64,000 nt of DNA from Acinetobacter dispersus (lineage in GTDB: Bacteria > Pseudomonadota > Gammaproteobacteria > Pseudomonadales > Moraxellaceae): assembly GCF_009884975.1 (NCBI RefSeq), contig NZ_CP041970.1:434001-498000 (forward strand), given 5' to 3'. The notes below the pieces were generated by a model, which saw only the letters and a program-made list of their open reading frames with translations, did no database searches and was not told the DNA's origin. Every line of letters starts with the position of its first letter. Position 1 is the first letter of the stretch. The position numbers were made by a program, and so were the translations under genes. This document shows, piece after piece, positions 11,279 to 20,374 of the stretch.

Positions 11279-12454
11279 ATGCAACATATTAAAATTAAAC
11301 CTGGTGTCGCTTTAGCAGAACAAGCAGAGATTGGCCATAATCGCTGGCATCCAGATATTCCATTTTTAACATCGGTAAAACCCGGAGAAGAAATTCTCAT
11401 CGAAAGTCTAGATTTTCTAGATGCACAAATTAAAGATACCGATGATGTTTCTGATGTAAAAAATGTTGATCTTACTCGAGCACATCCTTTGACAGGACCT
11501 TTTTATGTTGAGGGTGCTGAGCCGGGAGATTTATTGGTGATTGATCTTTTGGATATTCAACCGATCTCAGCAGTTGGTTTTTCAGGTGTGTTTGCGAAAG
11601 AAAATGGCGGTGGCTTTTTAGCGGATTATTTCCCTGAAGCAGATAAGGCAATTTGGGATTTAAAAGGATTATTTGCAACATCACGTCATATCCCTGGTGT
11701 TCGTATTGCTGGCTTAAAACATCCTGGATTAATTGGGACGCTTCCTTCACATGAGCTTTTAAAAGAGTGGAACCATAGAGAAGCGTTATTGGTACCTAAG
11801 GGACAGGCAAATCCACCTGATCCAAGAACTGCGGTGTTACGAGGTGTGACTGGGGCAGAGTTTGATCGGATGGCAGTTGAAGCGGCTCGTACAGTGCCGC
11901 CGCGTGAACATGGTGGTAATACCGATATTAAAGATCTAGCTGCGGGCAGTCGTATTTATTTTCCTGTGTATCAGAAAGGTGCTGGCTTCTCGATGGGTGA
12001 TCTACACTTCTCACAAGGCGATGGCGAAATCGGATTCTGTGGTGCGATTGAAATGGATGGGGTAACGCGCGTTGGTTTTGACCTGATTAAAGGAGGAATG
12101 GAAAAATATAATATTGATTCGCCTATCTTTGTTCCAAGCAATGTCAGACCTAATTACGATCAGTGGCTAACCTTTGAAGGGATCAGCGTGGAAAATGGGG
12201 TAAATCATTATCTAGATGCCACGGTTGCCTATCGTCAAGCCTGTTTAAAAGCGATTAAATATCTTGAGAATTTTGGATTTACGGGATCTCAAGCCTATAT
12301 GTTGCTGACCGCTGCACCTGTTGAAGGGCGTATTGGTGGCATTGTGGATATTCCCAACTGTGCTTGCACAATTTCTTTACCAACCTCGATCTTTGAGAAG
12401 AATATTTTGCCGCAAGGTGCCTTAAACGAAAATAAGTTTTGGGGACATCGTTAG
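11279..12454 (+). CDS. fmdA: Formamidase (acetamidase/formamidase family)
   Basis: Hydrolyses formamide to formate and ammonia, giving nitrogen from short amides. The 391-aa protein matches the FmdA/AmdA family over its whole length: IGHNRWHPDIPF near the start, GPFYVEGAEPGDLLVIDLLDI, the PPREHGGNTDIKDL motif, the GDLHFSQGDGEI core and a Cys-containing end (IPNCACTISLPTSIF). A GGAG site lies 11-14 nt before the ATG. The zinc ribbon gene fmdB follows 43 nt downstream, the classic fmdAB pair of methylotrophs and acinetobacters. Confidence 0.93.
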   Translation: MQHIKIKPGVALAEQAEIGHNRWHPDIPFLTSVKPGEEILIESLDFLDAQIKDTDDVSDVKNVDLTRAHPLTGPFYVEGAEPGDLLVIDLLDIQPISAVGFSGVFAKENGGGFLADYFPEADKAIWDLKGLFATSRHIPGVRIAGLKHPGLIGTLPSHELLKEWNHREALLVPKGQANPPDPRTAVLRGVTGAEFDRMAVEAARTVPPREHGGNTDIKDLAAGSRIYFPVYQKGAGFSMGDLHFSQGDGEIGFCGAIEMDGVTRVGFDLIKGGMEKYNIDSPIFVPSNVRPNYDQWLTFEGISVENGVNHYLDATVAYRQACLKAIKYLENFGFTGSQAYMLLTAAPVEGRIGGIVDIPNCACTISLPTSIFEKNILPQGALNENKFWGHR

Positions 12455-12497
12455 TCTTGGGTGAATGCAAGATTGATCGCTAAAGAAGGATTTTAAG

Positions 12498-12794
12498 ATG
12501 CCACTGTATGATTTTAGATGTGAACATTGTGAAGGGATTTTCGAGCAGAATGTCCCAATGGCCAGTATTGCAAGGGATAACACCTCTTGCCCATATTGCC
12601 AGCAATCCATGTTATTAAAACCGATGATTACCGGACATCAAAAGATCTCAGTCAAAAATAAATGGCGACCCTCATCGAGTGCAGAGCAACTTGCGGGGCC
12701 GTTGGTTGAGGGACCTGGAACAAGAAAAAAAAGTGCTCGCACATCGGTGTTGCATAACTGCCGAGGTGTGAATTGTTCTTTATGTGAGGTTTGA
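12498..12794 (+). CDS. fmdB: FmdB-type zinc ribbon protein
   Basis: A 98-aa protein that starts MPLYDFRCEHCEG, diagnostic of the FmdB/CxxC_CxxC_SSSS family. Two CxxC knuckles (Cys8/Cys11 and Cys31/Cys34) should bind one zinc. Further cysteines at the C-terminus (NCRGVNCSLC) may form a second site. In formamide users FmdB is thought to regulate the amidase, but its mechanism is not established. It lies 43 nt after fmdA and is probably cotranscribed. Confidence 0.9.
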   Translation: MPLYDFRCEHCEGIFEQNVPMASIARDNTSCPYCQQSMLLKPMITGHQKISVKNKWRPSSSAEQLAGPLVEGPGTRKKSARTSVLHNCRGVNCSLCEV

Positions 12795-12820
12795 GTGACT
12801 TCGCTTTGAAAGTAAGGTTG

Positions 12821-12864
12821 ATGTGCCATCCTGTACATTTTATTGTACTAGGGTGGCATGCATA
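12821..12864. terminator. Imperfect hairpin after fmdB
   Basis: A long imperfect inverted repeat (ATGTGCCATCC...GTACA against TGTAC...GGGTGGCATGCAT) lies between fmdB and the converging DUF4262 gene. It lacks a good T-run, so it may be a weak terminator or a 3'-end stabiliser. Confidence 0.45.
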
Positions 12865-12895
12865 TAAGCTTGATAATCTGTCTTTAGGGATCGTA

Positions 12896-13666
12896 TTATT
12901 CTTCTTGATGTTCATCAAGATCTAATCTTTCCCATCCATCACCGATGAAATTTCTTTCAGCCACTTGACCGTAACCAAGATCAAAAATGTCATTCAGACT
13001 CGGGTCTTTTAAAATCATTTGTTCCAAGGCAACTAAGCGAATATCATCGGGTTGTTGATCTCCAGTTAAAAACTGCCAATCACCATCGGTATCGTGAACA
13101 ACACGTAAGATTGGTTGATCGTACTCTAGCCATTGTCGAGTGGTAAAAATACCGAGGTTTTTAGCTTCTCTGAACTTAAAATCAGCATTTCGGTCTAAGA
13201 GTGGTTGATCATAAATAAATTCTTCCTCAAACCCATCTTCCCAAGGCAATTTATTATTACGATCTGCCCAAACCAATTGCAAAGCGGAAAAATTGTCGTG
13301 TTGATAGTAATTTAAAGCAGCACCAAAATAATCTTCAATATTTTTAACATCTACAGGCAAAAATTGAGCACGAGTTTCTTTAAAAATTTGATCGCCATAC
13401 TCTTGATTGAGAGCAATTTTTTCTCCATTTTTAATCAGATTGGCGACATCATTGATGATGGTATGTGCTAAGTCCGTTGGTAACCCAAAGCATATGATTT
13501 CAGGGTGCTGATAGCTTTCAAATAAACCGATACTATAACTAAAAGAGGGTAAATAGTCTGTCGCACTAATTCCTATAACTTCCAGTCCGTACTTTTCAAT
13601 ATTGAGTTTAATTGTATTAATGAGTGCATCAGGAGTAGGGCAATTATGTGGATGATCAGTGTTCAT
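12896..13666 (-). CDS. DUF4262 domain protein
   Basis: A 256-aa soluble acidic protein. The N-terminal ~140 residues match the DUF4262 pattern: NIEKYGLEVIGIS, then PSFSYSIGLFESYQHPEIICFGLP, and later VWADRNNKLPWEDGFE. The C-terminal part (FTTRQWLEYDQPILRVVHDTDGDWQFL) resembles a DUF2185-like segment seen beside it in other proteins. No function is known for the family and no catalytic motif stands out. It is followed by the fmdB convergent hairpin and lies alone. Confidence 0.8.
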   Translation of the reverse strand: MNTDHPHNCPTPDALINTIKLNIEKYGLEVIGISATDYLPSFSYSIGLFESYQHPEIICFGLPTDLAHTIINDVANLIKNGEKIALNQEYGDQIFKETRAQFLPVDVKNIEDYFGAALNYYQHDNFSALQLVWADRNNKLPWEDGFEEEFIYDQPLLDRNADFKFREAKNLGIFTTRQWLEYDQPILRVVHDTDGDWQFLTGDQQPDDIRLVALEQMILKDPSLNDIFDLGYGQVAERNFIGDGWERLDLDEHQEE

Positions 13667-13732
13667 TAGATATCTCTAAAAGTTCATTATTTTTTTATTA
13701 TTTATAAAGGATTGAAGAAAAGAATAACGAAG

Positions 13733-14275
13733 CTAGACTTCGCTATTCTTATAATTATCCTTCACTTTGACATAGTGATGTGCTGAATAAGGTAAAAATT
13801 CCATTTCCTTTTCAGTCAGTGCACGAACTTGCTGTACCGGGCTGCCGACATAGAGATAACCGCTTTTTAGCACTTTACGTGGCGGAACAAGGCTGCCTGC
13901 ACCAATCATCACATCATCTTCAATGATCACGTCATCTAAAACAACGGTATTAATTCCGATCAAGACACGATTACCAATGGTGCAGCCATGTAAAGTTACA
14001 TGATGCCCAACGGTTACATCCTCTCCAATGACGAGTGGAGAACCATTCGGTTTAGATTGATTTTTATGGCTGACATGTAACATACAGTGATCTTGTACAT
14101 TGCTATTTTTACCAATTTGAATTGAATTTACGTCACCGCGAATTACAGCAAAAGGCCAGACAGAAACATTCTCTGCTAATTTGACATCACCTACCACAAC
14201 TGACATTTCATCTACGTAACAGCTTGGATCAACATCAGGTTTTTGGTCTAGATAGGGACGAATGTTCTTTGGCAT
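13733..14275 (-). CDS. Gamma-carbonic anhydrase-like hexapeptide-repeat protein
   Basis: A 180-aa left-handed beta-helix protein of the YrdA/PaaY type. Isoleucine/valine hexapeptide repeats run from about residue 25 to 130. The histidine ligands of the metal site are visible in DHCMLHVSH and VTVGHHVTLHGC. The C-terminal helix follows GSLVPPRKVLKSGYLYVGSP. Family members bind zinc or iron, and some have carbonic anhydrase or thioesterase activity; this one could be either. It follows dacC on the same strand but is separated from it by a terminator. Confidence 0.9.
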   Translation of the reverse strand: MPKNIRPYLDQKPDVDPSCYVDEMSVVVGDVKLAENVSVWPFAVIRGDVNSIQIGKNSNVQDHCMLHVSHKNQSKPNGSPLVIGEDVTVGHHVTLHGCTIGNRVLIGINTVVLDDVIIEDDVMIGAGSLVPPRKVLKSGYLYVGSPVQQVRALTEKEMEFLPYSAHHYVKVKDNYKNSEV

Positions 14276-14311
14276 ATTGGCTTTCGATTGGAAAATTTAG
14301 AGTAATTATAA

Positions 14312-14348
14312 AATAAAAAAGCATTCATGCCCAAGAGCACGAATGCTT
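14312..14348 (-). terminator. Intrinsic terminator after dacC
   Basis: A 12-bp stem with one mismatch (AAGCATTCATGC/GCACGAATGCTT) is followed on the minus strand by a T-run. It lies 20 nt past the carboxypeptidase stop. Confidence 0.85.
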
Positions 14349-14367
14349 AATCTCACTATTCTAAAAA

Positions 14368-15516
14368 TTAGAATAAGTTGCTGAAGAACATTTTGATATG
14401 GTCAATCATACGTGCAAAGAAACCAGCTTCTTCAACGGGTTTTAATGCAACAAGCGGTTTTTCAGCAATCACTTTGCCATCAAGGCTAGCCACTAACTTA
14501 CCAACCACTTGACCTTTCGCTAAAGGTGCATTCAGTTTAGGTTGAACCACAAGCTGAGTTTTGATTTTGTCTACTTGACCTTTAGGCATGGTGACATTGA
14601 AGTTTTCAGCTAAACCGATTTGAACTTCATCTTGTTTACCAAACCATACTTTGGCTTTAGCAAGAACTTGATTAGCTGGTTGAACGTTTGCAGTTTCAAA
14701 GTTTGCAAAGCCCCATGCTAATAATGTACGCGTTTGGCTAGCACGTTCATTCATGCTTGGTGTACCAAAGATCACTGAGATCAAACGCATTGGACCGCGT
14801 TTACTTGAGGTGGTTAAGCAGAAACCTGCTTCATTGGTATGACCTGTTTTTAAACCATCAACACTTGGATCGGTATAAAGCAAAGCATTACGGTTACCTT
14901 GCTTAATCCCGTTGAAAGTAAATTCTTTTTCAGAATAGATTGGGTAGTACTTCGAGCTATCTTTAATAATATGCTGAGCAAGGATCGCCATATCTTTTGC
15001 AGTTGAATAATGACCATCAGCTGGCATCCCTGTTGAGTTGATGAAATGAGTATTCACCATACCAACACGTTTTGCTTCTTGGTTCATCATGTGAGCAAAA
15101 GTACCTTCATTGCCCGCAATATGCTCAGCCATTGCTTTAGAAGCATCATTACCTGACTGGATAATAATACCGCGTAACATTTCTAAAACTGTTGCCGTAC
15201 CATTTAATGGAACATACATACATGATTCAGAACTGCTACCACGACACCACGCAGATTCGTTCATGCGTACTTGTTCGTTTTCAGTCAATTCACCCTTTAA
15301 AAGTTTCTGCTCAATGATGTAGCTTGTCATCATTTTTGTCATTGAAGCAGGTGCCAGTTTTTCATTTTCATTTTTGGCAGCGAGGATCTGTCCTGTCTCA
15401 TAATCCATTAATACATAGGATTTATTATTTAGTTCTGGTGGGGCAGATAGGACAGTTGCTGCATATGAAAAGCTTGGCAAAAGGAGTAATGCAGCAAGAG
15501 CGCTTTTTTGAGTCAT
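14368..15516 (-). CDS. dacC: D-alanyl-D-alanine carboxypeptidase, PBP5/6 type
   Basis: Trims the terminal D-Ala from peptidoglycan pentapeptides in the periplasm. The start at 15516 (MTQKSALAALLLLPSFSYA) gives a clean signal peptide and a 382-aa precursor. An in-frame ATG at 15576 would add 20 residues before the signal and is unlikely. The three penicillin-binding motifs are intact: Ser58-x-x-Lys61 (SMTK), SGN in IIQSGNDASK, and KTG in DGLKTGHTNEAG. The end (ARMIDHIKMFFSNLF) is an amphipathic membrane anchor as in PBP5. Confidence 0.96.
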   Translation of the reverse strand: MTQKSALAALLLLPSFSYAATVLSAPPELNNKSYVLMDYETGQILAAKNENEKLAPASMTKMMTSYIIEQKLLKGELTENEQVRMNESAWCRGSSSESCMYVPLNGTATVLEMLRGIIIQSGNDASKAMAEHIAGNEGTFAHMMNQEAKRVGMVNTHFINSTGMPADGHYSTAKDMAILAQHIIKDSSKYYPIYSEKEFTFNGIKQGNRNALLYTDPSVDGLKTGHTNEAGFCLTTSSKRGPMRLISVIFGTPSMNERASQTRTLLAWGFANFETANVQPANQVLAKAKVWFGKQDEVQIGLAENFNVTMPKGQVDKIKTQLVVQPKLNAPLAKGQVVGKLVASLDGKVIAEKPLVALKPVEEAGFFARMIDHIKMFFSNLF

Positions 15517-15574
15517 TCTAGGTGGTTCCAATATCTTGTATGAAGCAGACGAGCCTAGCATTTTAGGATAAAGC

Positions 15575-15607
15575 AAAGCCGACTTCTATGGGGGAAATCG
15601 GCTTTTT
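15575..15607. terminator. Probable terminator between small secreted protein gene and dacC
   Basis: An 8-bp stem AAAGCCGA/TCGGCTTT lies downstream of the gene that ends at 15644. The T-run is better on the plus strand than on the minus strand, so strength in the relevant direction is uncertain. Confidence 0.55.
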
Positions 15608-15643
15608 CATACAGTATTGTAACCTGAAGCTTAATTGGTCGGA

Positions 15644-16045
15644 TTATTTCGAATAATAATTACGAACATCATCGCAAATTTGACGGTTGTCGTTATCAGA
15701 AGCTGCTTTTGCATCAGCACGTGCTTCTTTTAAAGCTTCCTGAAAATCTTTGCCTTTCACGCGTTTATTGAGCGTTTCCACAGCATTGGCATCGTTGCTC
15801 AAATAGGCTTTGACTAAATTGTCGTAGGCTTTATTAAATTTTAAATCTTTACCAATTAGACTTGGGCAAATTTCAGAAAGCACATAGATTGCAGCAAGTT
15901 CTTGCTTGGTTACGCTGTCAGACATTGGCGTGACTTCAATCTTTTCAGTTTCTGACTTTTTGTCAGCCGCAAATGCTGTTGAAGTAAGTGCACTCGAAGC
16001 GATGAGCAATGATAGACCTAGTGTTTTAAAAACATTTTTCTTCAT
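15644..16045 (-). CDS. Small secreted protein, MCR_0457-like family (paralogue A)
   Basis: A 133-aa protein with a typical signal peptide (MKKNVFKTLGLSLLIASSALTSTAFAA). The mature part is charged and helical with two cysteines (ICPSLIGK and RQICDDV), likely one disulfide. It shares the pattern C-P-x-L-I-G-K, F, Y-L-S, F-x-x-x-L-x-x-A-R-x-x-A, and Q-x-C-x-x-V with the protein at 16848. I associate it with the MCR_0457 family of Moraxellaceae from memory. No function is known; a periplasmic location is inferred. Confidence 0.8.
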   Translation of the reverse strand: MKKNVFKTLGLSLLIASSALTSTAFAADKKSETEKIEVTPMSDSVTKQELAAIYVLSEICPSLIGKDLKFNKAYDNLVKAYLSNDANAVETLNKRVKGKDFQEALKEARADAKAASDNDNRQICDDVRNYYSK

Positions 16046-16384
16046 AAGAAATCAAACTCAAAACAAGACTTAAAGAATTTGAATAACTTATAGCATAAAA
16101 GCATGTTAAAAAATGTATGTTTGCTGTAGGAACCGTGGAGAAAGTGTGGGTGAAAATATACGGAATATAAAATGCAGCTATCTTATGAAAGTCTAGTACA
16201 GTTGTCTTGATATCCTTGCTTGCACATATTTTGCTTAAAACGTAGGCTGTTTTAAGATAGGTATATCTATTTACTGGATTGTAATACGAATGAGTTGCAC
16301 CGCTCGTACGATAGGGTGAGCTCGCGAAGTAAATAAAAAAATGCTCAAGAAAATAATAATTCTGTATGCAACAGGAGTAATAAG
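16046..16384. other. Gene-free interval
   Basis: AT-rich DNA between two divergent genes. It should hold both promoters, but I see no hairpin, repeat or coding remnant that I can support. Confidence 0.5.
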
Positions 16385-16747
16385 ATGAAGCCAAAATTCA
16401 CAGGCGGTGTTGATATCGCGCTTAAACTTCCACCACATCAATTCGAAGCCACCATTGCATTTTATCGTGATGTGATTGGCCTTAAACAAATTACAGACAA
16501 ACTACCTGATATAGGCTTTGAACTTGGACCTGTTAAATTATGGATTGCTGCGGCACCTGAGATGAGTCAAGCTGAACTTTGGCTTGAACTGTTTACAGAT
16601 AATTTTTCAGAAGCTGCTGAATATTTGAAAGCAGCAGGTGTGGTTCGTTGTGATGCAATTGAACCCTTAGCTGAAGGATTCCGAGGCGGGTGGATTACTA
16701 GCCCAGCCAACATCATTCATATGGTACGTGAACCTGATGCTTGGTAA
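16385..16747 (+). CDS. VOC (glyoxalase-like) superfamily protein
   Basis: A 120-aa single VOC module: GVDIALKLPPHQFEATIAFYRDVIGL at the N-terminus, then a second half ending GWITSPANIIHMVREPDAW. The usual metal-ligand pattern is poorly kept (no clear His/Glu quartet), so it may not be a lyase. A GGAG ribosome site lies shortly before the ATG. The substrate is unknown. Confidence 0.8.
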   Translation: MKPKFTGGVDIALKLPPHQFEATIAFYRDVIGLKQITDKLPDIGFELGPVKLWIAAAPEMSQAELWLELFTDNFSEAAEYLKAAGVVRCDAIEPLAEGFRGGWITSPANIIHMVREPDAW

Positions 16748-16847
16748 TGGTTATTTGAGCAGCATCAGCACTTTTTATCAATTAGATATAGCGATGTGGA
16801 TTTAACTTATTCAATCGTTAAAACCACATCAGAATTTTAAAGGCAGA

Positions 16848-17222
16848 TTAGCCTTCGAAATTTAAAACTTCTTCACATACTGACTTTTGCTCAGCTTTGT
16901 CTACTTCTGTCGCTGCTTCACGTGCATCTTTCAACAAAGTTTTGAACTCGCCATCTTTCTGTAAACTATCTAATGAGGCAGTTTTATCTGAATAGTTACT
17001 GAGATATGAACCAATCATTTTTTTGATATTTTGATCAAACTTGGCATTCTTGCCGATTAAATTAGGACACATTTCGATAAGCACTTGTGCATTGGCGATA
17101 TCATCTTTAATTAATGCATCAGCTTCTTTAATTGAAACCGCTTCATCAGCAAAAACAACTGGTGCTGTTAAAAGTGTGAAACTAACCCCGAAAACTCGAA
17201 TAAAATTAGATAAATGTCTCAT
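16848..17222 (-). CDS. Small secreted protein, MCR_0457-like family (paralogue B)
   Basis: A 124-aa protein with a signal peptide (FIRVFGVSFTLLTAPVVFA). The mature part keeps the same spaced residues as the protein at 15644: MCPNLIGK, YLSNY, FKTLLKDAREAA and SVCEEVLNF, with two matching cysteines. The two genes lie 0.8 kb apart on the same strand and flank the VOC gene. Function is unknown. Confidence 0.78.
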   Translation of the reverse strand: MRHLSNFIRVFGVSFTLLTAPVVFADEAVSIKEADALIKDDIANAQVLIEMCPNLIGKNAKFDQNIKKMIGSYLSNYSDKTASLDSLQKDGEFKTLLKDAREAATEVDKAEQKSVCEEVLNFEG

Positions 17223-17561
17223 GGCTACGTAAATTTCTAATACTATGAAGTCATAAATATATATAATTTAAGGAATAATTCAATTGGGAAAACTGTTGAG
17301 TAATCTAAGTGTTGTTGACATTTGATTGATGCTTACAGCATGAGTTAGATCTATTTAGCCTGTGCTAATTCGTTTTATATTGCGATTATTGAGTGCTTGG
17401 TCTTTATGGACTTCAAGGTTAAAAATTGCAGTGCCTTGGTTACTAAGCTTGACAACAGCGTTATCATTGCCTAGGTTTCATGCCTTATTTGAGTTATTTC
17501 AGCTGTTCATTCAAGGCAGAGCTGAAGATGCCAGCAGATACCGTATAGAGAATTAATTTTA
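17223..17561. other. Gene-free interval before surE
   Basis: Contains a GTG-started 64-codon frame (17362-17556) that ends 5 nt before surE. I do not count it as a gene, because nothing in it is recognisable. A TTGACA at about 17314 lacks a convincing -10 box. Confidence 0.4.
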
Positions 17562-18332
17562 GTGAATATCTTAATTGCAAATGATGATGGTGTGTTCGCA
17601 CCAGGACTACAAGCTTTGGCACAAGCATTAAAGCCGTTGGGTCGGGTGGTGGTGGTTGCGCCTGAAAGTGAACGAAGTGGTTATTCAAGTGCTTTAACGC
17701 TAGATCGTCCATTACGTCCTATACAAATTTCTGAAGATGTTTGGGCTGTGAATGGTACGCCTGCAGACTGTGTTTATTTGTCCATGAATGGCTTATTTGA
17801 TTTTGAATTTGATCTGGTGGTCAGTGGAATCAATAGTGGTGCCAATCTCGGAGATGATGTTTTATATTCTGGTACGGTAGGCGCTGCTTTTGAAGGACGA
17901 TTGATGAAGCATCCTGCAATTGCGGTATCGCTAGCTGGATCAAATGTACGTGCTTATGAGCATCCACAGCATTATGCGGTCGCTGCACAATGGGTACATG
18001 ACTTTATCGCAAAAGGTTTGCCTGTTTTGCCACCGCGTCATATCTTTAATATTAACATTCCTGATGTTGAGCAAATTAAAGGGGCGCAGGTCACCTATCA
18101 AGGTCGTCGTGCACAATCAAAGCCAATTAGTAGTCATGTTGATCCACGTGGTCGTCAAGTTTATTGGATTGGATTGGCTGGTGAAGCGATTACGGATCCA
18201 CAAGCGGTATCTAGTGATATTCAGTCTGATTTTTTTGCAGTTTCGAATGGTTATGTCAGTATTACTCCAATTCAAATGGATGCGACGAACTATGCGGTAC
18301 TGGAAAATTTACATGCCCATGTAAATGGTTAG
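17562..18332 (+). CDS. surE: 5'/3'-nucleotidase SurE
   Basis: A survival-protein nucleotidase and exopolyphosphatase that uses a divalent metal. It starts at GTG (17562), because the family opening [11 protein letters not shown] begins exactly there; the metal ligands Asp8-Asp9 follow. The [13 protein letters not shown] motif and the [19 protein letters not shown] motif are intact. The 256-aa length is normal. The nlpD-like gene follows by about 100 nt, a shortened version of the surE-pcm-nlpD order of E. coli, with pcm absent. Confidence 0.95.
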   Translation: MNILIANDDGVFAPGLQALAQALKPLGRVVVVAPESERSGYSSALTLDRPLRPIQISEDVWAVNGTPADCVYLSMNGLFDFEFDLVVSGINSGANLGDDVLYSGTVGAAFEGRLMKHPAIAVSLAGSNVRAYEHPQHYAVAAQWVHDFIAKGLPVLPPRHIFNINIPDVEQIKGAQVTYQGRRAQSKPISSHVDPRGRQVYWIGLAGEAITDPQAVSSDIQSDFFAVSNGYVSITPIQMDATNYAVLENLHAHVNG

Positions 18333-18481
18333 GCGTTTGAATGTTATAACTTTGTGAATATAAGAGGTCAGAACTCGTTTTTTCTTACTTTTTTGGTACT
18401 CTTAGGCGCAAATATATTAAGGTTTTTTCGATGAGGGCGAAGATGCACTTAAACCATGTCTCGGTTTTTATATCACAGAAG

Positions 18482-19267
18482 ATGATTAAAACAATCGTTT
18501 TGTCTATGGCGGTTGCAACAGTGACAGTGATGACAGGGTGTGCATCTAAACCGCAGGTGAATGGTGGCACACGTTCTGTGCAAGCACCGAACTACTACAC
18601 CGTTCGTTCGGGTGATACTTTAAGTGCGATTTCAAATCGCTATGGTTTGAACTATTTAGATGTCGCTGCGCTGAATGATATTGCTTCGCCTTATCGAATT
18701 TATGTCAATCAATCTTTGCGCTTAAAGGGCTCGGTGGCACAGCGTACAACGTCTACGCAAGCAATGACACAAACATCTCCAATTCAGCGTCAAAGTATTA
18801 ACTTGCCGACTCAGCAGCCTGTCGCACCAAAAACACAGCCTGTCATACCAAGACCTGTTGTTCCAGTCGTGCCTGTGAATCCATCAACGACCTTGGCGTC
18901 AAGTTTACGTTGGGTGAAACCATCAAATGGACCAATTATTCAAAGCTATAATATGGCGAGTAATGTAAAAGGAACGCGTTACGGTGGTAATGAGGGTGAT
19001 CCAATTTTTGCTGCTGCAAATGGACAGGTCGTCTATGCTGCGGATGGCTTAAAGGAATATGGCAATCTGGTCTTAGTCAAACATATTGATGGCTATATCA
19101 CTGCATATGCACATAACAGTAAGATGTTGGTAAAAAGTGGTGACAATGTGACTGCTGGTCAAAAAATTGCAGAAATGGGTTCTTCAGGGGCTTCTCGAGT
19201 CATGATGGAGTTCCAAGTCCGTTTAGATGGAAAACCTGTGAACCCTGTCACGGTTTTACCAAATTAA
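18482..19267 (+). CDS. nlpD: NlpD-like lipoprotein with LysM and degenerate LytM domain
   Basis: Probable activator of cell-wall amidases during division. With a start at 18482 the signal is MIKTIVLSMAVATVTVMTGC, with a lipobox ending at the cysteine. In-frame ATGs at 18431 and 18443 would add 17 or 13 residues and cannot be excluded. A LysM domain (YTVRSGDTLSAISNRYGLNYLDVAALN) follows. A Pro/Gln/Thr-rich linker leads to a C-terminal M23 fold (about 160-260). The zinc residues are lost: there is no His in the TRYGGNEGD loop, and the usual HLH is MME in SRVMMEFQVR. It is therefore a non-catalytic LytM factor, as in NlpD and EnvC. Confidence 0.9.
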   Translation: MIKTIVLSMAVATVTVMTGCASKPQVNGGTRSVQAPNYYTVRSGDTLSAISNRYGLNYLDVAALNDIASPYRIYVNQSLRLKGSVAQRTTSTQAMTQTSPIQRQSINLPTQQPVAPKTQPVIPRPVVPVVPVNPSTTLASSLRWVKPSNGPIIQSYNMASNVKGTRYGGNEGDPIFAAANGQVVYAADGLKEYGNLVLVKHIDGYITAYAHNSKMLVKSGDNVTAGQKIAEMGSSGASRVMMEFQVRLDGKPVNPVTVLPN

Positions 19268-19405
19268 CCCTAGGATTATTAACAATATTTCAATTATTTA
19301 TTAATAATCCACTAGTGCATAAATAGACTTCCTTGTATACTCAAATTAGATTGCTTTCATTAGAACAATAAGCATATTAATAAATTAAGGGTAAGAGGGA
19401 AGTCT

Positions 19406-20335
19406 ATGCTAGATCAATTGCGTGCAATGGGGGTCTTTGCCTGTGTTGTAGAAAAGAGCTCTTTTAGTGGTGCTGCAAGAGACTTAGGGATTACAACCAG
19501 CGCGGTCAGCCAACAAATCCGTTCTTTAGAACAAGAAATGGATGTCACTTTACTTCATCGTTCAACCCGTAAACTCAGTCTTACTGAGGCTGGACAAGCA
19601 TTCTTCTTAAGCTGCCAAGAAATGTTGGCTGCGGCTGAACGCGGCAAAATCCGAATTAATGAATTACGTGATGATCTGGTCGGAGATCTGCGTATCGCAA
19701 CAACGCCTGAACTGGGTGCTTTACATGTCATTCCTGCGCTTTCTCATTGGATGTCAGCACACAAAGGCTTGGCAATTCATTTTGAAGCGGATCACCGTTA
19801 TATTGATTTAATTGAAGAACGTATTGATATTGCGATTCGCATGAGCTTAAAAGTTGATGATCATCAACTGGCTGCTGTGCCTTTAGCGCGAGTAGATCAG
19901 GTACTGGTTGCTTCGCCAAGTTATTTAAATCAAGCACAACCGATTACACGTCCTGAAGACTTACGTCATCATGAATTACTGCCAATCACTCTAATGCAAG
20001 GCTATCAACACTTTGCATTCCGTCATGGTATTAGTGGTGAAGTCGTAAACATTGATATGAAATCACGTTTAGGCACCAATAATGTCTTTGTAGCAAAATC
20101 CTTATGCCAGCAAGGTCATGGCATCGCACGTATTTTGTATATGGATATTCAGAAAGAATTGGTGAGTGGTTCGTTGGTTGAGGTCTTACCAGATTGGCAA
20201 CTACCTGCATATACTTTGCATGCGTTGACGTCTAAACGTGAACAATACCCAATGAAAGTCCATCGTTGTATTGATGCGTTGAAACAATATTTTGCTCAGT
20301 TACCTGGTGGGCGTTCCTTGCAGGGTGTAGCCTAA
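19406..20335 (+). CDS. LysR-family transcriptional regulator
   Basis: A 309-aa LysR regulator. The N-terminal winged helix (FACVVEKSSFSGAARDLGITTSAVSQQIRSLEQ) is at residues 11-43 and is followed by HRSTRKLSLTEAG, then a periplasmic-binding-like effector domain. It belongs to the CrgA/AaeR-like group by its overall pattern. No partner gene lies divergently, so the target is unknown. A convergent terminator separates it from the Lon-like gene. Confidence 0.92.
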   Translation: MLDQLRAMGVFACVVEKSSFSGAARDLGITTSAVSQQIRSLEQEMDVTLLHRSTRKLSLTEAGQAFFLSCQEMLAAAERGKIRINELRDDLVGDLRIATTPELGALHVIPALSHWMSAHKGLAIHFEADHRYIDLIEERIDIAIRMSLKVDDHQLAAVPLARVDQVLVASPSYLNQAQPITRPEDLRHHELLPITLMQGYQHFAFRHGISGEVVNIDMKSRLGTNNVFVAKSLCQQGHGIARILYMDIQKELVSGSLVEVLPDWQLPAYTLHALTSKREQYPMKVHRCIDALKQYFAQLPGGRSLQGVA

Positions 20336-20336
20336 C

Positions 20337-20374
20337 AAAAAAGCCATGCTCCTTAGGGAACATGGCTTTTTCTT
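20337..20374. terminator. Bidirectional intrinsic terminator
   Basis: A stem AAAAGCCATG/CATGGCTTTT with a partly paired inner part is flanked by A- and T-runs. It lies between the converging lysR and Lon-like genes and overlaps neither coding core. Confidence 0.88.

Noticed and set aside
16026..16394. 122-codon minus-strand frame spanning the interval before the VOC gene
   Set aside because: It overlaps the start of the small secreted protein gene and the VOC start, reads as low-quality protein and has no support.
17362..17556. GTG-started 64-codon frame just before surE
   Set aside because: It ends 5 nt before surE, which is suggestive, but it has no recognisable domain, no clear ribosome site and a hydrophobic composition typical of chance frames in AT-rich DNA.
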